In this document: positions 18,971 to 27,458 of the stretch, piece after piece
Position numbering within the stretch: the first letter of the stretch is position 1
Layout of the letters: every line of letters begins with the position of its first letter
NCBI RefSeq assembly: GCF_013346665.1
Contig: NZ_JABVBB010000021.1
Location: forward strand, 496,001 to 560,000
Direction of reading: 5' to 3'
Length of the DNA stretch: 64,000 nucleotides
DNA from: Sulfitobacter maritimus
GTDB lineage: Bacteria; Pseudomonadota; Alphaproteobacteria; Rhodobacterales; Rhodobacteraceae
The notes under the pieces: model-generated
Seen by the model: the letters and a program-made list of their open reading frames with translations, nothing else
Databases searched by the model: none
Told to the model about the DNA's origin: nothing
Position numbers and translations under genes: made by a program

Positions 18971-19460
18971 GAGCAAAATCAACGATCCCGCGCCCAATGA
19001 TGCCGATGCGAACAAGCCGGCCTCTTCTGGTCACACAGCGGCCCCTGCCGCGCCCAAGCAGAACGAATTCAAGGCCAGCGCCCCGAAGGCAAAGCCGCCT
19101 GCTTCTGTACTGTCCTCCGATCTGCATGTGACCGGCAACATGAAAACCACCGGCGATATTCAGGTCGAAGGCACGGTTGAGGGCGACATCCGCGCGCATC
19201 TGTTGACCATTGGCGAGACCGCGACGATCAAGGGCGAAGTGGTTGCCGATGATGTGGTGATCAATGGCCGTATCGTGGGCCGTGTCCGTGGCCTCAAAGT
19301 GCGTCTGACATCGACCGCACGGGTTGAGGGTGACATCATCCACAAGACCATCGCAATCGAATCCGGCGCGCATTTCGAAGGCTCGGTGCAGCGTCAGGAC
19401 GATCCGCTGAACCCCGGCGCAAAGTCTGCCCCTGCGCAAAAGCCGAACCCAGCTTCCTAA
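18960..19460 (+). CDS. Bactofilin (polymer-forming cytoskeletal protein)
   Basis: Bactofilins polymerise without nucleotide and act as membrane-associated scaffolds for cell-wall enzymes. The 166-residue protein has a disordered Ala/Pro/Lys-rich N-terminus (residues 1-50) and then the right-handed beta-helix core, seen as repeated short strands with Gly turns (VEGTVEGDIRA, IKGEVVADDVVINGRIVGRV, ARVEGDIIHKTIAIESGAHFEGSV). The C-terminal tail is short and Pro-rich. The gene overlaps the upstream M23 peptidase, and bactofilin-M23 pairs are known to work together in other alphaproteobacteria. Confidence 0.92.
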   Translation: MFSKSKINDPAPNDADANKPASSGHTAAPAAPKQNEFKASAPKAKPPASVLSSDLHVTGNMKTTGDIQVEGTVEGDIRAHLLTIGETATIKGEVVADDVVINGRIVGRVRGLKVRLTSTARVEGDIIHKTIAIESGAHFEGSVQRQDDPLNPGAKSAPAQKPNPAS

Positions 19461-19486
19461 GCCCGCGACTGGGTCCAAGAATGCAC

Positions 19487-19520
19487 GGGCGTCGCAGGCA
19501 ACTGCGGCGCTCGTTTTCGT
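19487..19520 (+). terminator. Rho-independent terminator after bactofilin
   Basis: A 9-bp stem with one G-T pair (GCGTCGCAG against CTGCGGCGC) and a GCAA tetraloop is followed by TCGTTTTCGTT. It lies 26 nt after the bactofilin stop. Confidence 0.75.
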
Positions 19521-19559
19521 TCTAGGGTATCGTTTGGGGGGGCGGTTCGTCAGACTCGC

Positions 19560-20528
19560 TTAGCGCCCCAACATCCAAGTGCCGTTCGGCCAGAACGCAT
19601 CAAAGGCGAAAGCGAACATCACGTCATGCGGCACATCGCGTCCGGCGCTGTCGCGCACACGGATGCTGCCGACGTCGCGCCCTTCGCTGATCTGCCCCGC
19701 ATCCAGCGCAGAGGCCTGCCCTGCCCGCCATGTGATGGTCACACCGGCCTCACGCACCTCTCCCTCCTCGGCCAGTCGGTTGAGCCGCCACGCCCGCTCC
19801 CCAACGCGAACCACGCGTTCCAGCGGCGCAATACCGTGGGGCGGTTGAGCGCCGTCGTAGAGGAAGGGTCTGGCCGACGAATCATAGCCACGGTACGGGT
19901 TGCGCCCATAGGCGCGGTTGTAGGACGGCTCCTCCATCACCAGCCCATCCGGATGACGCGCGGTGTAATCGGCCCAGCTTTCCAGCCAGCTTGGCAAGTG
20001 CTTTAGCTCGGTGCCTGTCAGCGCCCCGACGATGGCGCGACCCTCTGCCTGTTGCCACCAGCTTTGCGTCTCGCGGTCATACATCACCATATCTGAATGA
20101 CGCAGCTTGCCCGAGACGCCAAAGCGCAACACTTGCCCGGCAACGCGACGGTCAAAGACCAGCGCAGAATTGCACAGCGGGCAGAAGGTCACGGCAATGG
20201 GGCGACCTTGGACCGTGTCGTTCACGATCTCATGCCACGTCAGATAGCGAATCGGATAGGCCCGCGGCTTGGCTCCGTCGATCTCAACCGTGATGACCGG
20301 CTCGCGCGGGGCGATGCGGGTCTCAGAGGCAGCGGTTCGGAACGCAGGCGCATCGAGTGCAGGAATACCGTCTTTCGGCGGGCCACCTGAGATGATCTCA
20401 GCCCAATCGGTGATACTTGTTTTTGTGAAATCAGTCTGAGGCCACTCCCCCTGCCAGCGGGCGGGATCGGCAGTGGCGGGCATGGCCGCAAGGCCAAGGG
20501 TCAAAACAATGGCGCATAGTCTGATCAT
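19560..20528 (-). CDS. Exported DUF3179 domain protein
   Basis: This 322-residue protein starts with a signal peptide (IRLCAIVLTLGLAAMPATA) and contains a DUF3179 domain. The domain is recognised from ITVEIDGAKPRAYPIRYL, WHEIVND, VTFCPLCNSALVFDRR and LRFGVSGKLRHSDMVMYDRET, with the two Cys of the CPLC motif. The family's function is unknown. I start at 20528 because the signal peptide begins there, not at the in-frame codon 17 positions upstream. It follows the two cyclophilin genes on the same strand with a gap of about 64 nt. Confidence 0.88.
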   Translation of the reverse strand: MIRLCAIVLTLGLAAMPATADPARWQGEWPQTDFTKTSITDWAEIISGGPPKDGIPALDAPAFRTAASETRIAPREPVITVEIDGAKPRAYPIRYLTWHEIVNDTVQGRPIAVTFCPLCNSALVFDRRVAGQVLRFGVSGKLRHSDMVMYDRETQSWWQQAEGRAIVGALTGTELKHLPSWLESWADYTARHPDGLVMEEPSYNRAYGRNPYRGYDSSARPFLYDGAQPPHGIAPLERVVRVGERAWRLNRLAEEGEVREAGVTITWRAGQASALDAGQISEGRDVGSIRVRDSAGRDVPHDVMFAFAFDAFWPNGTWMLGR

Positions 20529-20592
20529 CTGACCAGCTTGGCGCACAGGGGGGTGGGCAAGCAAGCCCACCCCACGCAATCGGGAACAGTTG

Positions 20593-21147
20593 TTACTCGG
20601 TCACGGTGACGGTTTTCATCACATCGGGCGTGCCTACCACCGCACCATTCGGGCCTGTGCCACGTTTGATGGCGTCCACCACGTCTTGGCCTTCGGTCAC
20701 TTTACCAACGACCGTATATTGGCCATTGAGGAAAGGTGCCTCGTCGAACATGATGAAGAACTGGCTGTTGGCGCTGTCCGGGCTCTGGCTGCGGGCCATA
20801 CCGACAACGCCCTTTTCATAAGCGATGTCCGAGAACTCTGCGTTGAGGTCCGGCTTCTCGGACCCGCCCATGCCAGCACGCGCGGTATCGCCGCCGGATT
20901 TGCCAAATTGCACGTCACCTGTCTGCGCCATGAAGCCGTCGATCACGCGGTGAAAGACCACACCGTCATAGGCGCCTTCTTCGGCCAGTTCGGTGATCTG
21001 CGCGACGTGGTTGGGGGCTACGTCTTCGAGCAGGTCGATCTTGATCGTGCCATTCGCCTCGCCCGCGACCTCGATCTCAAGCCCGGTGGCCATCGCCGCC
21101 GTGCCGAGGAGCGCGAAAACCGCGCTGGTGGTTGCCAGCTTACGCAT
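20593..21147 (-). CDS. Exported peptidyl-prolyl cis-trans isomerase (cyclophilin)
   Basis: This 184-residue cyclophilin catalyses proline isomerisation, probably in the periplasm because it begins with a signal-like segment (VFALLGTAAMATG). The active-site signature VVFHRVIDGFMAQTGD and the block ANSQFFIMFDEAPFLNGQYTV are intact. Its start overlaps the end of the upstream cyclophilin gene by 8 nt, so the pair is an operon giving one exported and one cytoplasmic enzyme. Confidence 0.93.
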   Translation of the reverse strand: MRKLATTSAVFALLGTAAMATGLEIEVAGEANGTIKIDLLEDVAPNHVAQITELAEEGAYDGVVFHRVIDGFMAQTGDVQFGKSGGDTARAGMGGSEKPDLNAEFSDIAYEKGVVGMARSQSPDSANSQFFIMFDEAPFLNGQYTVVGKVTEGQDVVDAIKRGTGPNGAVVGTPDVMKTVTVTE

Positions 21148-21646
21148 CTGCGGCCACCTTGACGGAGATCATGCGGTCGGGGTTCGCAGGCGGCTCACCG
21201 CGTGTGATCGCGTCGACGTGCTCCATGCCGGAAATGACCTGCCCGTAAACGGTGTACTGACCGTTGAGGAAGTCATTGTCTTTGAAGTTGATGAAGAACT
21301 GGCTGTTGGCGCTGTCGGGGTTGGCCGAACGGGCCGCACCGATGGTGCCGCGAGCATGTGGAACTTTAGAGAATTCCGCCGGCAGGTTCGGCAGGTCGGA
21401 GCCGCCGGTGCCAGCCGCGCGCAGGTTGAAGTTGTCTTCCATATTGCCGTTGGCGACATCGCCGGTCTGGGCCATGAAACCTTCGATCACGCGGTGGAAA
21501 GCGACATTGTCGTATTTCCCGGCGCGGGCCAGTTCCTTCATCCGCTCGACATGCTTGGGCGCAAGGTCGGGCATCAGTTCGATGGTGACGGTGCCGCCTT
21601 TCAGCTCCATCAGGATGGTGTTTTCGGGGTCTTTGATCTCGGCCAT
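21140..21646 (-). CDS. Cytoplasmic peptidyl-prolyl cis-trans isomerase (cyclophilin)
   Basis: This 168-residue single-domain cyclophilin has no signal peptide (it begins MAEIKDPENTILMELKG), so it is predicted to be cytoplasmic. The catalytic Arg lies in NVAFHRVIEGFMAQTGD, and FFINFKDNDFLNGQYTV is the other diagnostic block. It is clearly related to the overlapping exported copy, suggesting a tandem duplication with a targeting signal gained or lost. Confidence 0.93.
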   Translation of the reverse strand: MAEIKDPENTILMELKGGTVTIELMPDLAPKHVERMKELARAGKYDNVAFHRVIEGFMAQTGDVANGNMEDNFNLRAAGTGGSDLPNLPAEFSKVPHARGTIGAARSANPDSANSQFFINFKDNDFLNGQYTVYGQVISGMEHVDAITRGEPPANPDRMISVKVAADA

Positions 21647-21772
21647 TGGGCAATCCTTCAGTTAATCTTTGCCAGATACCTAGGCGGCTTGGCGGCGATT
21701 GCCAAGCCGCGCATTGACGTCACGCCCGATAACAGCAAAACACAGCGCAAGTGATTGAACGGGAGAAGAGTG

Positions 21773-22951
21773 ATGGGCTGGAAAACGCTGGACGACATGG
21801 ATCTGAACGGCAAACGCGTACTGCTGCGCGTGGACATCAACGTGCCGGTTGAGGATGGCCGCGTGACCGACGCCACCCGGATTGAGCGGATCGTCCCCAC
21901 GGTAAACGACATCCTCTCGCGCGGCGGCAAGGTCACGCTACTGGCGCACTTTGGGCGTCCCAAGGGCAAAGCCGTCGATGCGATGAGCCTCAAGCAGATC
22001 CTGCCCGCGCTGAAAGAGGCATTGGACCGCGATGTGAGTTTTGTGCCGTCGCTGGAGGCCGCAGCCACGGCAGAAGACGATCTGCAACTCATGGAAAACA
22101 TCCGCTTCTATCCCGGCGAAGAGGTCAATGACGCTGATTTTGCCGGCCAACTGGCGGATCTGGGCGATATCTATTGCAACGACGCCTTCTCTGCTGCCCA
22201 CCGTGCCCATGCCTCAACCGAAGCGCTGGCGCGACTGCTGCCCGCCTGTGCAGGCCGCTTGATGCAGGCCGAACTCTCGGCGCTAGAGAAGGCATTGGCC
22301 AAACCCGAACGCCCGGTTGGGGCCGTGGTCGGTGGGGCCAAGGTCTCGACCAAGATCGCGCTGCTGGAAAACCTCGTGAACAAGCTCGATCTGCTGGTCA
22401 TCGGCGGCGGCATGGCGAATACCTTCTTGGCAGCCCTCGGCGCTGATCTGGGCAAGTCGCTACAAGAGCCGGATTACTTCGACACCGCGAACGACATCAT
22501 GGCGCAGGCTGAAAAAGCAGGCTGCCGGGTGATCTTGCCGGTGGACGGCCTGGTCGCGCGTGAGTTTGCCAAAGGGGCCGCGCATGAGGTGGCCCAGCTT
22601 GGCCCCGATGCCAAGTTGGCCTCCGATCAAATGGTGCTGGACGCTGGCCCCGACACGGTCGCACTGGTCGAGACCGCCTTTGCCGGACTGCGCACGCTGA
22701 TCTGGAACGGTCCAATGGGCGCCTTTGAAATCCCGCCATTCGACACGGCAACCGTCGCCGCTGCCCGCGCGGCCGCTAAGCAGACTCGTGATGGCACGCT
22801 GACCTCGGTCGCGGGCGGCGGGGACACGGTTGCAGCACTCAACCAAGCAGGCGTGGCCGAGGACTTCACCTATATTTCCACCGCTGGCGGCGCGTTCCTT
22901 GAATGGATGGAGGGCAAAACCCTGCCCGGCGTCGCGGCCCTTGGCGGATAA
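21773..22951 (+). CDS. pgk: Phosphoglycerate kinase
   Basis: Pgk interconverts 1,3-bisphosphoglycerate and 3-phosphoglycerate with ADP/ATP in glycolysis. The 392-residue protein shows [20 protein letters not shown] at the substrate site, [10 protein letters not shown], the hinge and nucleotide segments [16 protein letters not shown] and NGPMGAFE, and the C-terminal loop [12 protein letters not shown]. The start at 21773 ([10 protein letters not shown]) follows GGGAGAAG. An in-frame ATG six codons upstream has no ribosome site. It is convergent with none of its neighbours and is followed by a large structured intergenic element. Confidence 0.97.
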   Translation: MGWKTLDDMDLNGKRVLLRVDINVPVEDGRVTDATRIERIVPTVNDILSRGGKVTLLAHFGRPKGKAVDAMSLKQILPALKEALDRDVSFVPSLEAAATAEDDLQLMENIRFYPGEEVNDADFAGQLADLGDIYCNDAFSAAHRAHASTEALARLLPACAGRLMQAELSALEKALAKPERPVGAVVGGAKVSTKIALLENLVNKLDLLVIGGGMANTFLAALGADLGKSLQEPDYFDTANDIMAQAEKAGCRVILPVDGLVAREFAKGAAHEVAQLGPDAKLASDQMVLDAGPDTVALVETAFAGLRTLIWNGPMGAFEIPPFDTATVAAARAAAKQTRDGTLTSVAGGGDTVAALNQAGVAEDFTYISTAGGAFLEWMEGKTLPGVAALGG

Positions 22952-22983
22952 GTCACGCCTGCCGAAAAACTGGTTAATATCCT

Positions 22984-23031
22984 ATGGCATAGGCGTGCGA
23001 GGGGTTCCCCTGAGCGAATCGCCTGTGCCAT
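22984..23031 (+). other. Structured intergenic inverted repeat between pgk and the DivIC gene
   Basis: ATGGCATAGGCG (22984-22995) and CGCCTGTGCCAT (23020-23031) are complementary at 11 of 12 positions. The 24 nt between them contain a second perfect hairpin, AGGGG-TT-CCCCT. No T-run follows on either strand, so it is not a standard terminator. It could be an mRNA 3' stabiliser of pgk or a leader element of the next gene. Confidence 0.55.
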
Positions 23032-23071
23032 AAAGGTTGCACGCCCGGTAAGAGGCGACAGAGGCAGAGAC

Positions 23072-23371
23072 ATGACGCGCAGCACCCGCCCCGCATTCGG
23101 TACCCTACTGTTCTTCGCGATCGCCTTCGCGCTGAGCCTGTATTTTACCTTTGCCGCCGTGCAAGGGGATTTCGGGCTGTTCCGCCGGACGGAGATCGTA
23201 GCCGAGAACCAAAAGCTAAGCGCGCGTCTTGAAGAAGTCCGGGCCGAAGTCGCCCGGATGGAAAACCTTACCAAGCGCCTGTCTGACGACTACCTCGACC
23301 TTGATCTGCTTGATGAGCGCGCGCGCAAAGTTCTAGGCATGGTGCGCACGGACGAGATCGTCATCCGCTAA
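23072..23371 (+). CDS. Septum formation initiator family protein (FtsB/DivIC)
   Basis: This 99-residue bitopic protein has a short cytoplasmic tail, one membrane helix (LLFFAIAFALSLYFTFAAV) and a periplasmic coiled coil (AENQKLSARLEEVRAEVARMENLTKRL). It ends in a DLDLLDERARKVLGMV segment typical of FtsB/DivIC proteins of alphaproteobacteria. In the divisome such proteins pair with FtsL and FtsQ. It sits between pgk and pdhA, as in many Rhodobacteraceae. A GGCAGAG lies just upstream of the ATG. Confidence 0.88.
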   Translation: MTRSTRPAFGTLLFFAIAFALSLYFTFAAVQGDFGLFRRTEIVAENQKLSARLEEVRAEVARMENLTKRLSDDYLDLDLLDERARKVLGMVRTDEIVIR

Positions 23372-23490
23372 TCTTCCTTTCTGTAAGGTTGCAATTCTTC
23401 CGTTCTTCTGGCCCACTTCGGCTTGCCAGAACCGATACGCACGCCAGTTTACAAAGTCTCTCGCAATCCAGCGCGGAATGCGCTAGAGAA

Positions 23491-23508
23491 TAGTTTAACG
23501 CTAAACTA
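23491..23508 (+). promoter_or_regulatory. Palindrome upstream of pdhA, shared with lpdA; candidate operator
   Basis: TAGTTTA-ACGC-TAAACTA is a perfect inverted repeat with 7-bp arms, 38 nt upstream of the pdhA ATG. It differs by one central base from the core of the lpdA palindrome at 9441-9458. Same core, same spacing to the start codon and same enzyme complex argue for one transcription factor. Confidence 0.7.
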
Positions 23509-23546
23509 CTTTTGGCACCTGACCAGAGCCGACGGAGGAGACGTCC

Positions 23547-24554
23547 ATGGCCGCAAAGAAATCGAGCAAGAAATCCAATGTCTCGGCGGAGGAGTTAACC
23601 AGCTATTACCGCGACATGCTGTTGATCCGGCGCTTTGAGGAGAAGGCGGGACAACTCTATGGCATGGGGCTGATCGGCGGGTTCTGCCACCTCTACATCG
23701 GTCAAGAAGCTGTCGTCGTCGGGCTCGAAGCAGCGGCTGAGGAAGGTGACAAGCGCATCACCTCCTACCGCGATCACGGTCATATGCTGGCCTGCGGCAT
23801 GGACCCCAACGGCGTGATGGCTGAGCTTACGGGCCGCGAAGGGGGCTATTCCAAGGGCAAGGGCGGCTCGATGCATATGTTCTCGAAAGAGAAGCATTTT
23901 TACGGCGGTCATGGCATCGTTGCAGCACAGGTACCGCTCGGTGCGGGCCTCGCATTTGCCGATAAGTACAAGGACAACGGGCGCGTCACCTTTACCTATT
24001 TTGGTGATGGTGCGGCGAACCAAGGTCAGGTCTATGAGACCTTTAACATGGCCGCCCTGTGGAAGCTCCCGGTGGTTTTTGTCATTGAAAACAACCAATA
24101 CGCTATGGGGACCTCGCAGCAGCGCTCGACCTCTTCGGCAGAGATTTGGGAGCGCGGCAAGGCTTTCGGCATCCCCGGCGAAGCGGTGGACGGGATGGAC
24201 GTGCTGGCCGTCAAGGAAGCTGGCCAGAAGGCGGTGGCACATGCCCGCAAAGACGGCCCCTATATTCTTGAGATCAAAACCTACCGCTATCGCGGCCACT
24301 CTATGTCCGACCCGGCAAAATACCGCACCCGCGAAGAGGTCCAGAAAATGCGCGACGAGCGTGACCCGATTGAGGCCGTGCGCACCCTGCTGCTGGAGGG
24401 CAACCACGCCAGCGAGGACGATCTCAAAGCCATCGACAAGGAGATCAAGAAGATCGTGAACGAAAGCGCCGATTTCGCCAAGGAAAGCCCAGAGCCGCAT
24501 CTCGACGAGCTCTGGACCGACATCTACGCAACCGAAGTTCCGCAGGAGGCCTGA
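23547..24554 (+). CDS. pdhA: Pyruvate dehydrogenase E1 component, alpha subunit
   Basis: PdhA with PdhB decarboxylates pyruvate using thiamine diphosphate and loads the acetyl group on lipoyl-E2. The 335-residue protein has [19 protein letters not shown] at the start, YRDHGHML, and the ThDP motif [20 protein letters not shown] ending in [26 protein letters not shown] is the phosphorylation-loop region of eukaryotic homologues. Its Lys/Ser-rich first 12 residues are normal for alphaproteobacteria. It begins a three-gene operon and is preceded by a GGAGGAG site and the palindromic operator. Confidence 0.97.
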   Translation: MAAKKSSKKSNVSAEELTSYYRDMLLIRRFEEKAGQLYGMGLIGGFCHLYIGQEAVVVGLEAAAEEGDKRITSYRDHGHMLACGMDPNGVMAELTGREGGYSKGKGGSMHMFSKEKHFYGGHGIVAAQVPLGAGLAFADKYKDNGRVTFTYFGDGAANQGQVYETFNMAALWKLPVVFVIENNQYAMGTSQQRSTSSAEIWERGKAFGIPGEAVDGMDVLAVKEAGQKAVAHARKDGPYILEIKTYRYRGHSMSDPAKYRTREEVQKMRDERDPIEAVRTLLLEGNHASEDDLKAIDKEIKKIVNESADFAKESPEPHLDELWTDIYATEVPQEA

Positions 24555-24558
24555 AGCA

Positions 24559-25950
24559 ATGGCAACTGAAATTCTCATGCCCGCCCTCAGCCCCACCATG
24601 GAAGAAGGCACGCTGGCCAAATGGTTGGTCAAGGAGGGCGACGAAGTCTCCTCCGGTGACATTCTGGCCGAGATCGAAACCGACAAGGCCACGATGGAAT
24701 TCGAAGCCGTCGACGAAGGCACCATTGGCAAAATCCTGATCGAGGAAGGCACCGAAGGCGTTAAGGTGAACACCGCCATCGCCGTGCTGCTCGAAGAAGG
24801 CGAAAGCGCAGACGACATCGACACGGCGAAATCCGCCCCCTCCGAAGACAAGAATGACGAGGCCAAGCCCGCGCAGGCGAAATCCTCGAACGAGGGCCGC
24901 GAGACGCCCGCTGAGGGCAAGAAACAGCCCGAGCCCGACACCAGCCCCGACTGGCCCGAAGGCACGCCGATGAAGCAGCAAACCGTGCGCGAAGCGCTGC
25001 GCGACGCCATGGCCGAAGAAATGCGCCGCGACGAGGATGTCTTTCTCATGGGCGAGGAAGTGGCCGAGTACCAAGGGGCCTATAAAATCTCGCAAGGTCT
25101 GCTGGACGAGTTCGGCGCGAAACGTGTGATCGACACGCCGATCACCGAGCATGGTTTTGCAGGCGTTGGCGTAGGTGCGGCCTTTGGCGGTCTGCGCCCT
25201 ATTGTCGAGTTCATGACCTTTAACTTCGCCATGCAGGCGATGGACCAAATCATTAACTCGGCAGCGAAAACACTTTATATGTCCGGCGGCCAGATGGGCG
25301 CTCCTATGGTGTTCCGTGGCCCCAACGGTGCCGCCGCCCGCGTGGCGGCGCAGCATAGCCAAGACTACGCCGCATGGTTCATGCAGATCCCCGGCCTCAA
25401 GGTCGCGATGCCCTATTCGGCAAGCGATTACAAAGGCTTAATGAAAACCGCGATCCGCGACCCGAACCCTGTGATCTTCCTTGAGAACGAAATTCTCTAT
25501 GGCCGCAGTTTCGATGTACCGGATGTCGAGGATTACACGGTCCCCTTCGGCAAGGCCCGCATCTGGCGCGAAGGCAACGACGTCACCATCGTCAGCTTCG
25601 GCATCGGCATGACCTATGCGCTTGAGGCAGCAGAGAAACTCGCCGAAGAGGGTATCGAGGCAGAGGTCATCGACCTGCGCACCCTGCGCCCGATGGACAC
25701 TGACTCGGTGCTGAAATCGGTGATGAAAACCAACCGCTGCGTCACCGTCGAAGAAGGCTGGCCGCAGGGCTCGGTCGGCGGCTACATCAGCAGCGTCATC
25801 ATGCAAGAGGCGTTTGACTACCTAGACGCTCCGGTCATCAACTGCACCGGCAAGGACGTGCCAATGCCCTATGCCGCCAACCTCGAAAAACACGCGCTTG
25901 TCACCACGGATGAGGTGATTGAAGCCGTGAAACAAGTCACCTACCGGTAA
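24559..25950 (+). CDS. pdhB: Pyruvate dehydrogenase E1 component, beta subunit with N-terminal lipoyl domain
   Basis: This is the 463-residue E1-beta subunit. Residues 1-80 are a lipoyl domain with the lipoylated Lys in [10 protein letters not shown]. An acidic, Pro/Ala/Lys-rich linker follows (about 85-135), then the E1-beta catalytic part with [31 protein letters not shown] and the C-terminal transketolase fold. Fusion of a lipoyl domain to E1-beta is typical of alphaproteobacterial PDH. The lipoyl domain is almost identical to that of PdhC in the next gene, differing at about four of 90 residues. Confidence 0.97.
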   Translation: MATEILMPALSPTMEEGTLAKWLVKEGDEVSSGDILAEIETDKATMEFEAVDEGTIGKILIEEGTEGVKVNTAIAVLLEEGESADDIDTAKSAPSEDKNDEAKPAQAKSSNEGRETPAEGKKQPEPDTSPDWPEGTPMKQQTVREALRDAMAEEMRRDEDVFLMGEEVAEYQGAYKISQGLLDEFGAKRVIDTPITEHGFAGVGVGAAFGGLRPIVEFMTFNFAMQAMDQIINSAAKTLYMSGGQMGAPMVFRGPNGAAARVAAQHSQDYAAWFMQIPGLKVAMPYSASDYKGLMKTAIRDPNPVIFLENEILYGRSFDVPDVEDYTVPFGKARIWREGNDVTIVSFGIGMTYALEAAEKLAEEGIEAEVIDLRTLRPMDTDSVLKSVMKTNRCVTVEEGWPQGSVGGYISSVIMQEAFDYLDAPVINCTGKDVPMPYAANLEKHALVTTDEVIEAVKQVTYR

Positions 25951-25960
25951 GGAGCGGATC

Positions 25961-27319
25961 ATGCCCACAGAAATTCTCATGCCCGCCCTTTCGCCTACGA
26001 TGGAGGAAGGCACGCTCGCCAAATGGCTGGTCAAGGAAGGCGACGAGGTCTCCTCCGGCGACATTCTGGCCGAGATTGAAACCGACAAGGCCACGATGGA
26101 ATTCGAAGCTGTCGATGAAGGCACCATCGGCAAGATCCTGATCGACGAGGGCAGCGAAGGCGTGAAGGTGAACACGCCGATCGCCGTGCTGCTTGAAGAA
26201 GGCGAAAGCGCGGACGACATCGACACGTCCTCCGCCCCCACCAAGGACGCGAAACCGCAGGCCGAGGAAGCGCCGAAAGCCGCCGAGGCCGAAACGCCGG
26301 AAGCGGGCTATGGCCGCGGTGCGACGGATGCCAACAACGCGCCGGTCAAAAGCGATACCAAGGCCCCCGCCGCGCCCAAGACCGACAAGGGCGAGCGCAT
26401 CTTCGCCTCCCCCCTCGCCCGCCGCATCGCCGCGGACAAGGGTCTCGACCTGTCGCAAATCGAGGGCAGCGGCCCGCGCGGTCGGATCGTGAAAGCGGAT
26501 GTCGAGAATGCCCAGCCAACGGCTGCCAAGGCAGATACCCCCGCCGCCTCGAAGGACGCGGCCCCGGTTGCGCAGCCGGCCCCCGCGGGTCCCTCGGCAG
26601 ACGCCGTGCGCAAAATGTACGAAGACCGCGAGGTCGAGGAGGTCAAACTCGACGGGATGCGCAAGACCATCGCCGCGCGCCTTACCGGGGCCAAGCAGAC
26701 GGTCCCGCATTTCTACCTGCGTCGCGACATCCAGATCGACGCGCTGCTCTCCTTCCGCAGCGATCTGAACAAGCAGTTGGACTCGCGCGGGGTGAAGCTC
26801 TCGGTCAACGACTTCATCATCAAGGCCTGCGCGCTGGCGCTGCAATCTGTGCCCGACGCAAATGCCGTCTGGGCCGGGGATCGCATTCTCAAGCTGAAAC
26901 CTTCGGACGTGGCCGTGGCCGTGGCCATCGAAGGCGGTCTCTTTACCCCCGTGTTGAAGGACGCCGACAGCAAGTCGCTCTCGACCCTCTCGGCCCAGAT
27001 GAAAGACCTCGCCACCCGTGCCCGCGACCGCAAGCTCGCACCGCATGAGTATCAGGGCGGCAGCTTTGCGATTTCTAACCTCGGCATGTTCGGCATCGAC
27101 AACTTTGACGCGGTCATCAACCCACCGCATGGCGCAATCCTTGCGGTGGGTGCAGGCGTTAAGAAACCGGTCATCGGCAAGGATGGTGAGATCACCGCCG
27201 CCACTGTGATGTCGGTGACCCTATCCGTGGACCACCGCGTGATTGACGGAGCATTGGGCGCGGAATTGCTGAACGCAATTGTCGAGAACCTCGAAAACCC
27301 GATGGTTATGTTGGCCTGA
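25961..27319 (+). CDS. pdhC: Dihydrolipoyllysine-residue acetyltransferase (PDH E2)
   Basis: PdhC forms the core of the pyruvate dehydrogenase complex and transfers acetyl from lipoyl to CoA. The 452-residue protein contains one lipoyl domain (1-80, Lys in ETDKATM) and a Pro/Ala/Lys linker. A peripheral-subunit-binding domain follows (about 147-182, FASPLARRIAADKGLDL), then a second linker and the catalytic domain with the active-site DHRVIDG (His425, Asp429). It begins 10 nt after pdhB. E3 is not in this operon but at 8014-9408. Confidence 0.97.
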   Translation: MPTEILMPALSPTMEEGTLAKWLVKEGDEVSSGDILAEIETDKATMEFEAVDEGTIGKILIDEGSEGVKVNTPIAVLLEEGESADDIDTSSAPTKDAKPQAEEAPKAAEAETPEAGYGRGATDANNAPVKSDTKAPAAPKTDKGERIFASPLARRIAADKGLDLSQIEGSGPRGRIVKADVENAQPTAAKADTPAASKDAAPVAQPAPAGPSADAVRKMYEDREVEEVKLDGMRKTIAARLTGAKQTVPHFYLRRDIQIDALLSFRSDLNKQLDSRGVKLSVNDFIIKACALALQSVPDANAVWAGDRILKLKPSDVAVAVAIEGGLFTPVLKDADSKSLSTLSAQMKDLATRARDRKLAPHEYQGGSFAISNLGMFGIDNFDAVINPPHGAILAVGAGVKKPVIGKDGEITAATVMSVTLSVDHRVIDGALGAELLNAIVENLENPMVMLA

Positions 27320-27408
27320 TCGACGCAGTCTCTTTGGCCAGAAATACTTTGCGGAGTTTGGGGGCCGACAACCCTCAACTCCGCCGGTAGGTCGGCACTT
27401 ACAAAATT

Positions 27409-27437
27409 AAAGCCGGAGCAAATGCTCCGGCTTTTTG
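27409..27437. terminator. Bidirectional terminator between pdhC and cysE
   Basis: A perfect 10-bp stem (AAGCCGGAGC against GCTCCGGCTT) with an AAAT loop is followed by TTT on the plus strand. It is flanked by AAAATTAA on the other side, which gives a T-rich tail for the convergent cysE gene. Confidence 0.85.
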
Positions 27438-27458
27438 AATTAGTGCTGACAGTAAAAC

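Noticed and set aside
23595-25049. Minus-strand 484-codon frame opposite pdhA-pdhB
   Set aside because: Shadow of two certain genes; its Ser-rich translation mirrors the lipoyl linker on the other strand.
25937-27130. Minus-strand 397-codon frame opposite pdhC
   Set aside because: Shadow of pdhC; Gly/Arg-rich low-complexity translation without motifs.
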